DNA from: Hyphomicrobiaceae bacterium | Lineage (GTDB): Bacteria; Pseudomonadota; Alphaproteobacteria; Rhizobiales; Hyphomicrobiaceae | Length of the DNA: 64,000 bases | Assembly: GCA_021775735.1 (NCBI GenBank) | Contig: JAJFHG010000026.1 | Span: forward strand, 21,191-85,190 | Direction of reading: 5' to 3' | Part shown: positions 53,102 to 61,912 of the stretch, piece after piece | Layout of the letters: the number at the start of each line of letters is the position of its first letter | How positions within the stretch are numbered: the stretch's first letter is position 1 | Position numbers and translations under genes: made by a program | The notes under the pieces: model-generated | The model's input: the letters and a program-made list of their open reading frames with translations, nothing else | Told to the model about the DNA's origin: nothing | The model's database searches: none

Positions 53102-54226
53102 CTAGGTCTCACGCGCTAAGGTGTTACAAAAACTATCGGAAAGATTGTCTTCAAATACCGTTTGGGCATCGCCCATATCGCCCTTTGCAAGTGCATTCCA
53201 GCGCAGTGGATTAGTGAGCGCTGCTTCGCACGTGGTTTGGCGCCAGTTCGGTGTATGGATGAGTTCAACAATTTGTCGAGCTGCCTCTTGCGCATCATCC
53301 AGGTCAACAAAATGCCCGCTGTCACCAAGGACTTCCCGAAAAACCGGAGCCTCAGGTGCAAAAACCGCAAGACCAGCATATTGCGCCTCTAACAAGGGAA
53401 GCCCTAGGCCTTCGTCAAATGAAGTGCAGAGATAGATGTCGCCGTCTTCTAAAACGTGCTTCACATCGTTGGCGCTGAGATAGCCGTGCACGACAACATT
53501 TGGATGCGTGCTGATGGCTTCGCTGGCTTGTCCCCAACCAGAGCGGCCAATGATATGCAACTCAGTATTGGGCAAACCATGAGCAGCTAATGCATCGCGG
53601 ATAGCGACGGCGTGACCATAATTTTTGCGTGGTTCCACGGTGCCCAAGGTGACAAGTTTAAGAGGGCGTGGGTTGTGCGCTCTTGCTGCGCGGCCCTCTG
53701 CGGTGAGATTAAATACGTTGTCCACGTTTGGTCGATAAAGTGCGATCGCCGCATCCTTCCCTGCAAAAGGTGTCAGCTCTGACAGCGTTTTTTGCGAATT
53801 GACAAAGAAGTATTTCAATCTGGCGACGGCAAAACGGAACGGTCCGACCATATAGAGTTTAGCCTTTCGGCTGAGGTCATTCTTGCGCGTGATTAAGAAC
53901 AGGTCATGGACGTACCAAACCACACGATCACGACACAGCACAAACCATGGTGCTGGTGGAAAGCCAGGAAAAATAAAATGAGCGCGTGGATGAAGAAGCG
54001 CCAACAGCGGCAACCAAACCTGCTGCATGAAAATCATTGAAATCGTGCCACGCGAACGAACAGGTCGCACATCAGCACCCTCAAATGAAACCTTTTCAAA
54101 AAGTTCGATAGCGATGCGCTCGATACCGGTCACATGACGGCCAAGGTGGGTCAAGTCGAGATAGACACGGCGTGGTAGTGTTGGTTTTGATTTTCGGTTC
54201 ATCTCGACTGGTCTCAGTGCCCACAT
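53102..54226 (-). CDS. Glycosyltransferase family 4 (WbdC/mannosyltransferase-like)
   Basis: A 374-residue GT-B enzyme with DLTHLGRHVTGIERIAIELF in the N-terminal domain, LVTLGTVEPRKNYGHAVAIR and the donor-binding CTSFDEGLGLPLLEAQYAGL. The pattern LGTVEPRKN is the mark of the mannosyl/glucosyl GT4 group. It overlaps the upstream GT by 13 bases if the ATG at 54226 is used, or starts at 54202 with GAG upstream. It belongs to the wzz-operon on the minus strand. Confidence 0.88.
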   Translation of the reverse strand: MWALRPVEMNRKSKPTLPRRVYLDLTHLGRHVTGIERIAIELFEKVSFEGADVRPVRSRGTISMIFMQQVWLPLLALLHPRAHFIFPGFPPAPWFVLCRDRVVWYVHDLFLITRKNDLSRKAKLYMVGPFRFAVARLKYFFVNSQKTLSELTPFAGKDAAIALYRPNVDNVFNLTAEGRAARAHNPRPLKLVTLGTVEPRKNYGHAVAIRDALAAHGLPNTELHIIGRSGWGQASEAISTHPNVVVHGYLSANDVKHVLEDGDIYLCTSFDEGLGLPLLEAQYAGLAVFAPEAPVFREVLGDSGHFVDLDDAQEAARQIVELIHTPNWRQTTCEAALTNPLRWNALAKGDMGDAQTVFEDNLSDSFCNTLARET

Positions 54227-55422
54227 GAAGCTTGCTCGCCATCGGTGCGTGCGATGTTAGAGTCAAGAACCTCTGCTATTAAATCCTCATATGCTGGCAA
54301 CCGTTTTGCCATCGAAAAATCGTCCGCCCGCGCAAAACGGGGTGCGGGATCGCCAGGTGCGTCAAGAGACTGTGTGAGTGCCTCTGCCATGCTATCGACA
54401 TCGCCAACCGGGACACGTGTGCCAAGGGCCGGTGACGACAAAATAAATCTTGCCCCATCAGTTTCGGTTGCGACAACTGGTAAGCCATGGGCCAGCGCTT
54501 CGACGATCACATTGCCGAACGACTCCGTCTTTGAAGAGATAGCCAAACATTTAGCGCGTTCAAAATAAGACCAGGGTTCTGCAATGTAGCCTTCAAGGCG
54601 CACGCGATCTTTAAGCCCCAACTGATCAACCAACGCCCTGATGGCCTCTTCTTCAGGTCCTTTGCCCAGAATTATCAGTTGTGCATCGTCACGTTTCAGA
54701 CGCGCAAATGCTTTGATAAGGGTTGCGTAGTCTTTAGCTGGAGAAAGACGCCCAACCGCTAGGATGATAGGATCGCGGGCGTTGAGTTTCTCTAGCGACG
54801 GCTGCTTGATCGTGAGGGGTAATAAAACCGGGTTGGCAATGAAGGTTGTCTTGTCAGATTTTGCCCACCACGATTTTATAAGTTCGTTCTGCAAGGCTTC
54901 TGAGACAGCGACAGTGCGCGCACTGACGCGGCTTGTGAGTGGCAATGCACGGGCGGTGGCATAGCTGAGTTTACCGCTTTTCCATTCATGATGACCATGA
55001 AATGTTTGAATGATTTTTGTTGGTGTGCCGCTTAATATGCGCGCAGCAATGAGCTTGAGGTTTGATCCTGCTATTGCGGACAAGGCAACGTCGGGACGTT
55101 GTTTTTTCAACAAGCGTGTGAGGTTGCGGACAGCAAATCTGTGTGCATGCCCGACTGTAAAAATCGGAATGTCAGAATCGAGGATGTGGCGACTCTCATT
55201 TGCAGCGAAGTCTCGTGCAAAGATCACACTGTGACCGGCGCGATGAAAGGCGCTTGCAAGCGCCGCCCATAACCGTTCTCCTCCACCATCGCCAAGGCTT
55301 GGGGCATAAAACAGGATCTTATAAGGTGTTTTGGTCACAGACGTAGGGTTGTTTTTTGCAGCGCATTGCTGTCTGGGCTCAGTCAAGAGGTCGTCTCTAT
55401 CGTCACGTGCGTTTAACATCAA
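54214..55422 (-). CDS. Glycosyltransferase family 4
   Basis: A 402-residue GT-B enzyme. Its acceptor-side motif is ILFYAPSLGDGGGERLWAAL, the second domain opens PIILAVGRLSPAKDYATLIK, and the donor-binding segment is SSKTESFGNVIVEALAHGLP with E-x7-E, followed by VVATETDGARFILSS. The first 25 residues form an Asp/Arg/Gln-rich leader. Product overlaps the next gene. One sugar transfer to the lipid-linked repeat is expected. Confidence 0.88.
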   Translation of the reverse strand: MMLNARDDRDDLLTEPRQQCAAKNNPTSVTKTPYKILFYAPSLGDGGGERLWAALASAFHRAGHSVIFARDFAANESRHILDSDIPIFTVGHAHRFAVRNLTRLLKKQRPDVALSAIAGSNLKLIAARILSGTPTKIIQTFHGHHEWKSGKLSYATARALPLTSRVSARTVAVSEALQNELIKSWWAKSDKTTFIANPVLLPLTIKQPSLEKLNARDPIILAVGRLSPAKDYATLIKAFARLKRDDAQLIILGKGPEEEAIRALVDQLGLKDRVRLEGYIAEPWSYFERAKCLAISSKTESFGNVIVEALAHGLPVVATETDGARFILSSPALGTRVPVGDVDSMAEALTQSLDAPGDPAPRFARADDFSMAKRLPAYEDLIAEVLDSNIARTDGEQASCGH

Positions 55423-55454
55423 GACTTCCTAAAAACGCGAACCGTTTCGATATT

Positions 55455-56261
55455 TCAAGCGGCGGTGCTTCCGGTCCAATTGCGTTGCGAAAATCCACCA
55501 ACCTCGTGCATGAGAACGTCGGCCAAGACAACTGCGCATGAGGCATAGCGCGGTCCAAGTCTCATCGGGTTTGTCGCTAGGCGCCAGCTCCATTCGAGTC
55601 CGTGGTTCTGCAGGAATTTGGGGGCTCGTATTTGTTCGCCCGCTAGAAAGTCGAGGGCGGCGCCAATTGAAACAAAGCCGACGTTAATGCCTCGTTCGAC
55701 CGCGCGTGCGGCAAGCAGTTCCTGTTTGGGTGCGCCAAGCGCAAGAAAGCACAAGCGCGCGCCCGATGCTGCAATTACGTCAAGAGCCGCATCAGCTGCA
55801 TCGCTTTGCGGATTAAAACTTTTGGGCGGTGAATACGAGCCTGCGATATCAAGTGTGTTGTTGCAGTGTGATGCGAGATTCGCCCCTGCTTTGCCAAGAA
55901 CCTGATCTGTTGTGCCGAGCAGATAGACAGGCAGATCTTCACGTGCGGCTGCTTGCGCAAGAGGCACGACGAGATCAGCTCCGGTGGTGCGACGCACGGA
56001 TTTATTAGCGCGCCGTGCCAACCAGGCGATAGGTGCGCCATCAGCGGTGACGAAACGAGCGGCGCGATATGCGTTTTGGAAAGCAGTGCTGTGGCGCAGT
56101 TTGACCAAGTGATCAACATTCAAGGTTACAACTGAAAAACTCTCTGCCCGTTTCGCTGCAGCAATGATTTCGGTGATGGCACCATCAAGCGTTGCAACGT
56201 TAACCGGCCAGCCGTCAACTTTGGCGAGTGCGGTTGGTTGAGAGTTTATTTGTTTGGTCAT
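55455..56261 (-). CDS. WecG/TagA/CpsF family glycosyltransferase (GT26)
   Basis: A 268-residue protein of the GT26 family with VVTLNVDHLVKLRHSTAFQN, RFVTADGAPIAWLARR (motif with the catalytic Asp of TagA), VYLLGTTDQVLGKAGANL, LCFLALGAPKQELLAAR and NVGFVSIGAALDFLAGE. Such enzymes add an N-acetylmannosaminuronic acid, N-acetylmannosamine or glucuronic acid to a lipid-linked sugar; GumK-like and HfsJ proteins are relatives in function or family. It is the second gene of the minus-strand operon, 17 bases after wzz. Confidence 0.92.
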   Translation of the reverse strand: MTKQINSQPTALAKVDGWPVNVATLDGAITEIIAAAKRAESFSVVTLNVDHLVKLRHSTAFQNAYRAARFVTADGAPIAWLARRANKSVRRTTGADLVVPLAQAAAREDLPVYLLGTTDQVLGKAGANLASHCNNTLDIAGSYSPPKSFNPQSDAADAALDVIAASGARLCFLALGAPKQELLAARAVERGINVGFVSIGAALDFLAGEQIRAPKFLQNHGLEWSWRLATNPMRLGPRYASCAVVLADVLMHEVGGFSQRNWTGSTAA

Positions 56262-56278
56262 CGTGTACTCGGATACAA

Positions 56279-58537
56279 CTAAAGTCTTTTTGGGCCAGCG
56301 CCGGGATCCATAGTGACAATGGTTCCCAGAAGATTGTCAGCAGATGCGACAAGGAGCCGTTCGGTGTTTTTCAGTTCGTTTTGATCGGTCATGCCTGAGC
56401 GTGCAATAACAATTACATCATCTGCAACTGATAATAAGCTCAGTGCGGTCGCATCTTCCAGCAGCGCACCTGCATCAATCAGCACCATATCATAGTCAGC
56501 GCCAAGTTTGCGAATGCCTTCAATAAGGCGGCGGCGCTGTTGTGTCTTCAGCGTTCTCAGGTCGGCCAGCGCGATCGGCAATACGGCAAGGCCAGAGTCA
56601 GCATCAACAGTCGTTAGACGTTCAAGCTGATCCTTATCATCCAGCATGATGCGTTCGTTTTGCTGCCTGTTGCCACCAAAAACCTGAGACAGTTCAGGGT
56701 CGGCCGAAGCTGCGTCAACAAGCAGAACACGTTCACCTGCAAGGGCGGCTGCATATCCAAGCGCGAGAACAGTTGACGTGGTGCCCGCGTTCGAGCTTGG
56801 CGACACCATCAATAAGGTGCGTGCGCTGCCAGGAGCGGCATCGGCAAGCAGACGATTGAGGATTTGCAAAATCGACTGACGGAAAGCGTTAGTGTGTTGA
56901 TTTTGGCGATCTGAGAGGGCCAGCATAATGTCGGACAGGCCGACAAAGGTCGACAAATCTAATACATCACGGGCCTTGCCCATCAGCGTGCCGCCCTGGG
57001 TTGCGACGGCCCTAAGTTTTGGCAGGGAGGCGATGGTTGGCAAGGTTGTCTGGGTTATGTGGGTCGCGTGGTCACCAATCGAAGTATCGAAGTGATCGCG
57101 TGTTAACGCCGACGCGATGCCAAGGCCGAGACCGCCGAGACCCGCCAGCGCAAGCACCAACAATGGCCTTGGCCAGCTTGGAAAAGATGGTACACCAGCG
57201 CGCGAGACGATGCGCGCGTTGGATGCAGATAGGTTTTGTTGTTCCTGTGTTTCTTTTGCCCGGACTAGAAACGCGTTAAGTAGGTTGCGGCTTGCATTTA
57301 CCTCGCGCGCAAGATCGCGCAATTTAATCTGTGCTGTATTTGAGCGCGCGACTTGTGCTTTGGCCGTCTCAAGGGCCTGCAACACTTCGGCTTCACGCTT
57401 GGCAGCGATTTCAGCTTCTGTTTTTGAGGCTGAAACGATGCGTCTGAGTTCCTGCTTGATTTGCCCACGGACTTCGCGTTGTTGCGAGCGAATATCGATC
57501 ATAATAGGGTGGCGCGATTGGAATTGCGCTCCCAACGAAGCCGCTCGACGGGAGACTTGCGCTAATTGTTCACGTAGCTTCTGGATTAAGCTAGATTTTA
57601 CGGCATCTGGTAAGGAGTCTGGGTTGCCGCCAGATTTCAGCACGGATTTCACTTCGGACCTGCGTGCACGGGCTTCAGCTGCAACAGCACGCGCTGTTGC
57701 CAATTCTGTGTTGAGTTTGCCGAGTTGTTGTTCAGCCACGATGCCACCTTCCGAGGTGACAATCTTATTGGCTTTTTTGAATTCATCAGCGCGTGTTTCA
57801 GCGCGTTCAAGCTGCTTGCGTAACTCACCCAAACGTGAGTCAATCATCTTGGTTGCGGCACCTGCTTCATCAGCTTTGGCTTTGAGTTGTTCGGCGATAT
57901 AAGCTTCAGCTATCGCAGTTGACAGGCGCGCGGCCTTAACCGGTGTGTTCGAGGAAACTTCAACTTCTAGAATATATGTCTTTGGCGCGCGATGAATTTT
58001 CATTACGCGCGACAAGCGTTCAATCGCATATGAACGTGCATCGGGTGTTGGGCGTGAGCCTCGGATCAGAATTTTCAACTGACCAGTCAGACCGCTGCTC
58101 GGATAAAACTTGAAAACAGGATCATTGATCAGATTTTGTTCGTCCACGACCCGGCCGAGCACCGCGTCAGAGGAGAGGATAGGCACTTGGCTTTCGACCA
58201 GTGCCAAATCAGACGTGAGGCCGCCTTGCGTAATCTCATCTGTCACAAGTTTGCGTGACCGTGGATCAACAAGGATGGTGGTGCTGGCGGAATATGTGGA
58301 TGTCGCCAAAGAAAGATAGACCATGCCAGCCAAAAGAGAGGCTAAGCAGAGAAGCAAAATCGGCAGGGTACTGCGCTTAAGGATATTAAAGAAACCAGCA
58401 AAGTCTGTGTCATACGAACTGGACGCTGTGGTTTGGCTTGAGCCGGCAATGTGCTGGCGCAGGGCGCCGGTTTCCGCACGTGTGGGGGCAGGACCTTGAA
58501 TGCGAGCGCGTCTGTGCCGTCCGGAGGATTGTACCAT
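56279..58537 (-). CDS. Polysaccharide co-polymerase with degenerate BY-kinase domain (Wzz/GumC), second copy
   Basis: A 752-residue protein. TM1 lies at about 57-77, a periplasmic coiled coil at about 205-430 and TM2 at about 455-475; the cytoplasmic kinase-like domain spans 520-750. Its P-loop reads SPSSNAGTTSTVLALG, where the Lys of GEGKST is replaced by Thr, while the Walker A'-like RVLLVDAASADPELS and Walker B-like DMVLIDAGALLED are partly kept. There is no C-terminal Tyr cluster. ATP-dependent kinase activity is therefore unlikely. It is the first gene of a five-gene operon and is divergent from a sugar transferase. The N-terminal 35 residues are Arg/Ser-rich. Confidence 0.9.
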   Translation of the reverse strand: MVQSSGRHRRARIQGPAPTRAETGALRQHIAGSSQTTASSSYDTDFAGFFNILKRSTLPILLLCLASLLAGMVYLSLATSTYSASTTILVDPRSRKLVTDEITQGGLTSDLALVESQVPILSSDAVLGRVVDEQNLINDPVFKFYPSSGLTGQLKILIRGSRPTPDARSYAIERLSRVMKIHRAPKTYILEVEVSSNTPVKAARLSTAIAEAYIAEQLKAKADEAGAATKMIDSRLGELRKQLERAETRADEFKKANKIVTSEGGIVAEQQLGKLNTELATARAVAAEARARRSEVKSVLKSGGNPDSLPDAVKSSLIQKLREQLAQVSRRAASLGAQFQSRHPIMIDIRSQQREVRGQIKQELRRIVSASKTEAEIAAKREAEVLQALETAKAQVARSNTAQIKLRDLAREVNASRNLLNAFLVRAKETQEQQNLSASNARIVSRAGVPSFPSWPRPLLVLALAGLGGLGLGIASALTRDHFDTSIGDHATHITQTTLPTIASLPKLRAVATQGGTLMGKARDVLDLSTFVGLSDIMLALSDRQNQHTNAFRQSILQILNRLLADAAPGSARTLLMVSPSSNAGTTSTVLALGYAAALAGERVLLVDAASADPELSQVFGGNRQQNERIMLDDKDQLERLTTVDADSGLAVLPIALADLRTLKTQQRRRLIEGIRKLGADYDMVLIDAGALLEDATALSLLSVADDVIVIARSGMTDQNELKNTERLLVASADNLLGTIVTMDPGAGPKRL

Positions 58538-59024
58538 TTTGGCTTCTATTGGCGTTTCATATTGCAGCGGTGCTGGTTCAAATTGACCGTGTACAGCCGG
58601 GGATGCTCTTAGCCCGTGCTGCGATTAGTGGTTTTGCCGCAAACGTTGTGCCAGCCGTCACGATAGGCTGGACTGGGTCTGCTGGTAACCCTGTTCCGTC
58701 TAAATTTTAGGCAATGATTCGTTGATCAAGCGGCTAAAGTGACGTCAGAGATCGTTTGTTTGAGAGCATCGCAAGAGGAGTTGGATTATATCCAGATTAG
58801 TGAGACTGATAGTCTCTTTGACAGCCTTTTTGGCCAATTAACCGACCCCTATCTATTTGCAATAGACATACTGTCAACGGTGCTATTTCCGATTTGATGG
58901 GTTCAGACGTTCCAGTCGCGATAGGAACAGTGTATATATTGAGCGGGGCCAAGGCTGGGTTAGGCTTGATGCTTAACGCTTTTTGCGACCGCATTGAGTT
59001 TGGCGTGAAGAAAGTGGTGCGTCG
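58538..59024. other. 487-base divergent intergenic region between wzz-2 and sugar transferase 2
   Basis: No gene is seen. Features noted are the palindrome TTGATCAA at 58722-58729, with the TGATCA core also found between the divergent wza and wzz genes at 34261, the motif TGACGTCA near 58740, and a small perfect hairpin GAGACT-GAT-AGTCTC at 58802-58816. None is a proven site. The promoters of both transcription units must lie here. Confidence 0.35.
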
Positions 59025-60479
59025 GTGGTTTCCAGACTAGATATTGCTCAGAACAAGCTACCAAAGGAGCGTTGGCGGCTCGGTCGGGTGGGCTTCGCAG
59101 CTACTGCACTCACGACTGAGTTGTTGGCTGTTGTTGCCCTTTCTGTGCTTACCGGTGCAATTTACCATCTGTATGCTTATGGCGGCATGGGCATGCTTGA
59201 CCTCTATGCGCGCTTTGGATTTCTGACGGCATTTCTGTACACCTTGCCATTCTTGTTTCGCAATGAATACCAATTCAACGACTACCTTGAAGGCCGCAAA
59301 TCGCTTGGTCGGATTACTCGGGTTTGGGGTTTCATATTTGCGTGCCTGGCGGTCGTCGGCTTTTTGACCAAGACCACGGATGCCTATTCCCGTGGCTGGG
59401 TTGCGCTGTTCTTTGTTTCAGGTCCATTGGTTTTAACATTTGTTTCGGCAGCTATTCGCAGTGCACTCAGAAAACTAATTGACGTTGGTCGTATTGAGCC
59501 CCGTCGATTGATGTTGGTTGGCGACAGCACAGAGTTGGAACGCTTCGAACAGCAGATGCAAGGCAACGCCAGTGCGGTTCGTATTGTCGCGAGCGTGGGG
59601 CTGCCATATCGTGGCATGAGTGAAACAGACACTGATGCCCTAAATGAGTTGCAAGCGAGTTTAGACGATGCGGTCGTGCGGGCGCGTCAGATGCATGTTG
59701 ATGATGTTATCGTGTTTTCCGAGTGGTCCAACCATGCGTTTGCCGAGCGCGCAATTGCAGCGTTTAGCATTTTACCTGCAGCCCTTCATCTTGGTGCCAG
59801 TGACTTGATTGGCGGATTTCGCAAGGCTCAGATTTCGCGTTTTGCCGACATGACAACGCTGTCACTTACGGTCCCGCCATTGACTGCCGCTGAAGCGTTC
59901 TTAAAACGTATTTTCGATATTATCGTAACATCTGTGGCGTTGATTTTGCTGTCACCTGTCATGCTCTTGATTGCGGCTCTTATAAAGTGGGATAGCGATG
60001 GCCCGATCCTGTTTCGCCAACGGCGCCGCGGTTTCAACCATCAGGAATTCAAAATTTTAAAATTCCGCACCATGACGACATTGGATGACGGCGAGACGAT
60101 TGTTCAAGCACAGTCGAGCGATGAGCGTGTCACGCGCTTGGGTCGCTATCTCAGGCGTTGGAATTTTGATGAGTTGCCGCAACTCATGAATGTTTTAAAG
60201 GGCGAAATGAGCCTAGTTGGGCCACGTCCGCATGCGGTAGCCCATGATAAGCTTTATGAAAAGCGGTTGCTCACCTATCCGCGCCGCCTCAACATGCGCC
60301 CGGGGATTACTGGTTGGGCGCAGGTTCACGGGTCTAGAGGCGCCACCGAAACGGACGATGATATGCAACGTCGCCTAGACTATGATCTTTATTACATCGA
60401 CAATTGGTCGCTTTGGCTGGATCTTTATGTCCTGGCTCTGACAGTGCTTTCACCCAAAGCTTATCGCAACGCACACTAG
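59025..60479 (+). CDS. Initiating undecaprenyl-phosphate sugar phosphotransferase, copy 2
   Basis: A 484-residue transferase with four N-terminal membrane helices (about 27-165), a Rossmann-like middle domain (LMLVGDSTELERFEQQM) and the catalytic domain from about 290, with RRRGFNHQEFKILKFRTMTT, RLGRYLRRWNFDELPQLMN, EMSLVGPRPHAV and PGITGWAQVHGSRGATE. It starts the lipid-linked repeat of the second polymer. It reads from a GTG; no ATG lies upstream of the first helix. It is divergent from wzz-2 and 205 bases before a small secreted-protein gene. Confidence 0.92.
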   Translation: MVSRLDIAQNKLPKERWRLGRVGFAATALTTELLAVVALSVLTGAIYHLYAYGGMGMLDLYARFGFLTAFLYTLPFLFRNEYQFNDYLEGRKSLGRITRVWGFIFACLAVVGFLTKTTDAYSRGWVALFFVSGPLVLTFVSAAIRSALRKLIDVGRIEPRRLMLVGDSTELERFEQQMQGNASAVRIVASVGLPYRGMSETDTDALNELQASLDDAVVRARQMHVDDVIVFSEWSNHAFAERAIAAFSILPAALHLGASDLIGGFRKAQISRFADMTTLSLTVPPLTAAEAFLKRIFDIIVTSVALILLSPVMLLIAALIKWDSDGPILFRQRRRGFNHQEFKILKFRTMTTLDDGETIVQAQSSDERVTRLGRYLRRWNFDELPQLMNVLKGEMSLVGPRPHAVAHDKLYEKRLLTYPRRLNMRPGITGWAQVHGSRGATETDDDMQRRLDYDLYYIDNWSLWLDLYVLALTVLSPKAYRNAH

Positions 60480-60684
60480 TCTGCGTGCGAATGTGAATGT
60501 GGCTTTGAGTATTGAATTTTCCAACAAGATGATGCACGCAATGGGCATAACTGCAGTCTGTCATCAACTGCTGTCGCGCGAACCCAGCCCGCAAATCCTA
60601 ACGTTTGTTAATCAATTATTATCCATACCGTCCTAGGACAGAAGCTTGGGTTGATTAGTTTTTGTGTTCCCCAAGGAGAAGAGT

Positions 60685-61068
60685 ATGCGTTCAAAAAGCG
60701 TTCTGGCGCTCGTCGTCAGCGTTCTAAGTCTGGGCTTTTTCGCGCCCAGCACGTCCCATGCCTTTGGTTGGCATCGCGGATCTCCCCCAGCAGGATGGGG
60801 CCGGGTGCAACCTGTGCGCCATTGGGTTTACTATCCACGTTATCGCCATACCTACCGCACACATCCTGTGACCGACCCATACGCGTATCGTTACAAGCGG
60901 CCACGCTACTATCCATATTACAATTCAGGATACTGGCGCTCAGCACGTGCTATGCGCAATCGTCCCCGGGTTCGTTATGTCCCTCCGCGTTACTATCGCG
61001 CGTGGGGTTATCGCAAGCCTGGCTACCGTGCGCTGCCGCATCGTCGGTACTACCGTCGTCGTTGGTAG
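60685..61068 (+). CDS. Small secreted Tyr/Arg-rich protein
   Basis: A 127-residue protein with a signal peptide (1-26, cleavage near SHA) and a mature part built of Tyr, Arg, Pro and Trp: WVYYPRYRHTYRTHPV, YKRPRYYPYYNSGYW, RVRYVPPRYYRAWGYRK and a final RRYYRRRW. No Cys or known domain is present. The start follows AAGGAGAAG closely. Such composition suggests a cationic, aromatic, possibly disordered envelope or matrix protein that binds polysaccharide or nucleic acid, but no function is known to me. It comes after the second polysaccharide locus. Confidence 0.75.
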   Translation: MRSKSVLALVVSVLSLGFFAPSTSHAFGWHRGSPPAGWGRVQPVRHWVYYPRYRHTYRTHPVTDPYAYRYKRPRYYPYYNSGYWRSARAMRNRPRVRYVPPRYYRAWGYRKPGYRALPHRRYYRRRW

Positions 61069-61104
61069 CTGACAGAGCGACTTTAAAATAACGCACTCTG
61101 AATC

Positions 61105-61195
61105 GGCGGCAGCATGGGGTAGGCGCGCGAACAGCATTTGATGCATGAGCATTGAATGCCCCGCACCGCGCACCGCTGCCGCCCTTTATTTTATC
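61105..61195 (+). terminator. Structured 3' region / probable terminator after the Tyr/Arg-rich protein
   Basis: GGCGGCAGC (61105-61113) pairs perfectly with GCTGCCGCC (61175-61183); inside, GGGG/CCCC and GCATT/AATGC can pair too, and the sequence after it is CTTTATTTTATC. It could be the terminator of the gene ending at 61068 or a small structured RNA. The rest of 61069-61421 shows no gene. Confidence 0.4.
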
Positions 61196-61421
61196 ATTTT
61201 GTATTTCTGGACCGATGAAGGTCTACTCTTGGTGTGGATGCAGACATGAGATAATGCCTGCCTTGATGTCTGCTCATGGCCCTGAGCGGGCAAATTTACT
61301 TTTGGTTAACCAAGTTGACCACTGAAGATATTCAATGTCCCCGTTTGCAAGTTGAGTTCAGTGAATTTTAGGCCCTCTCCGTTAGAGTGTCTCCTGGTGC
61401 CCCTGCGTCTAGGTCTCAAAA

Positions 61422-61718
61422 ATGAGCAACCAACGGAAATCAACGCGTCAACGAGTGCTTAAGGGCGCTGTTGCTGTTGGGGACGACCCCAATCATGAAA
61501 TCCCCTGCACAATTCGCGATATGTCGTACACCGGCTGTAAAATCCGCGTTGGCAAATCAATTCTGCCCGATAAATTTGAGCTTAAAATAGACTTCGATGG
61601 TATTTCAGTGGCAAGCGAAGTTGTTTGGCGGCGGCATCCGGACATCGGAGTACGATTTGTCGGCCCGTTAAAATCAACGACTATGAAGCGTGTTCAAATT
61701 CCAATGCCCACAGAATAG
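61422..61718 (+). CDS. PilZ domain protein (candidate c-di-GMP receptor)
   Basis: A 98-residue single PilZ domain. The c-di-GMP motif RxxxR is present as RKSTRQR near residue 5, and DxSxxG as IRDMSYTGCKIRV near residue 32. A later VASEVVWRRHPDIGVRFVG is the usual PilZ end. It would bind c-di-GMP and pass the signal to an unknown partner. A diguanylate cyclase/phosphodiesterase regulator is encoded at 14793. It stands alone, 195 bases before the TadG-like gene. Confidence 0.85.
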   Translation: MSNQRKSTRQRVLKGAVAVGDDPNHEIPCTIRDMSYTGCKIRVGKSILPDKFELKIDFDGISVASEVVWRRHPDIGVRFVGPLKSTTMKRVQIPMPTE

Positions 61719-61896
61719 AATAAGTTGGATCACACTTAAGCAGTCATTTTTAGTTGACCGAATTAACTGCGTTGCAACCACACTATTTTAGATACACTCC
61801 CTTAACGATGTTCTTTTCGTATTTAGTAAGTTATCAAGCAGTAAAGTGACCCCTGACCAATTCCGCGGGGTTTTCATGTCTATTTCCACGTTCATC

Positions 61897-61905
61897 AAAA
61901 AAAAA
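61897..61905 (+). repeat. Nine-A homopolymer tract at the 5' end of the tadG-like gene
   Basis: Nine consecutive A lie between an upstream ATG (61876) and the tadG-like frame. With nine A the frame from 61876 stops soon after; with eight A it would run into the tadG frame. A directly repeated ATGCACGT (61913-61928) adds to the slippery character. Confidence 0.6.
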
Positions 61906-61912
61906 TTTACTC

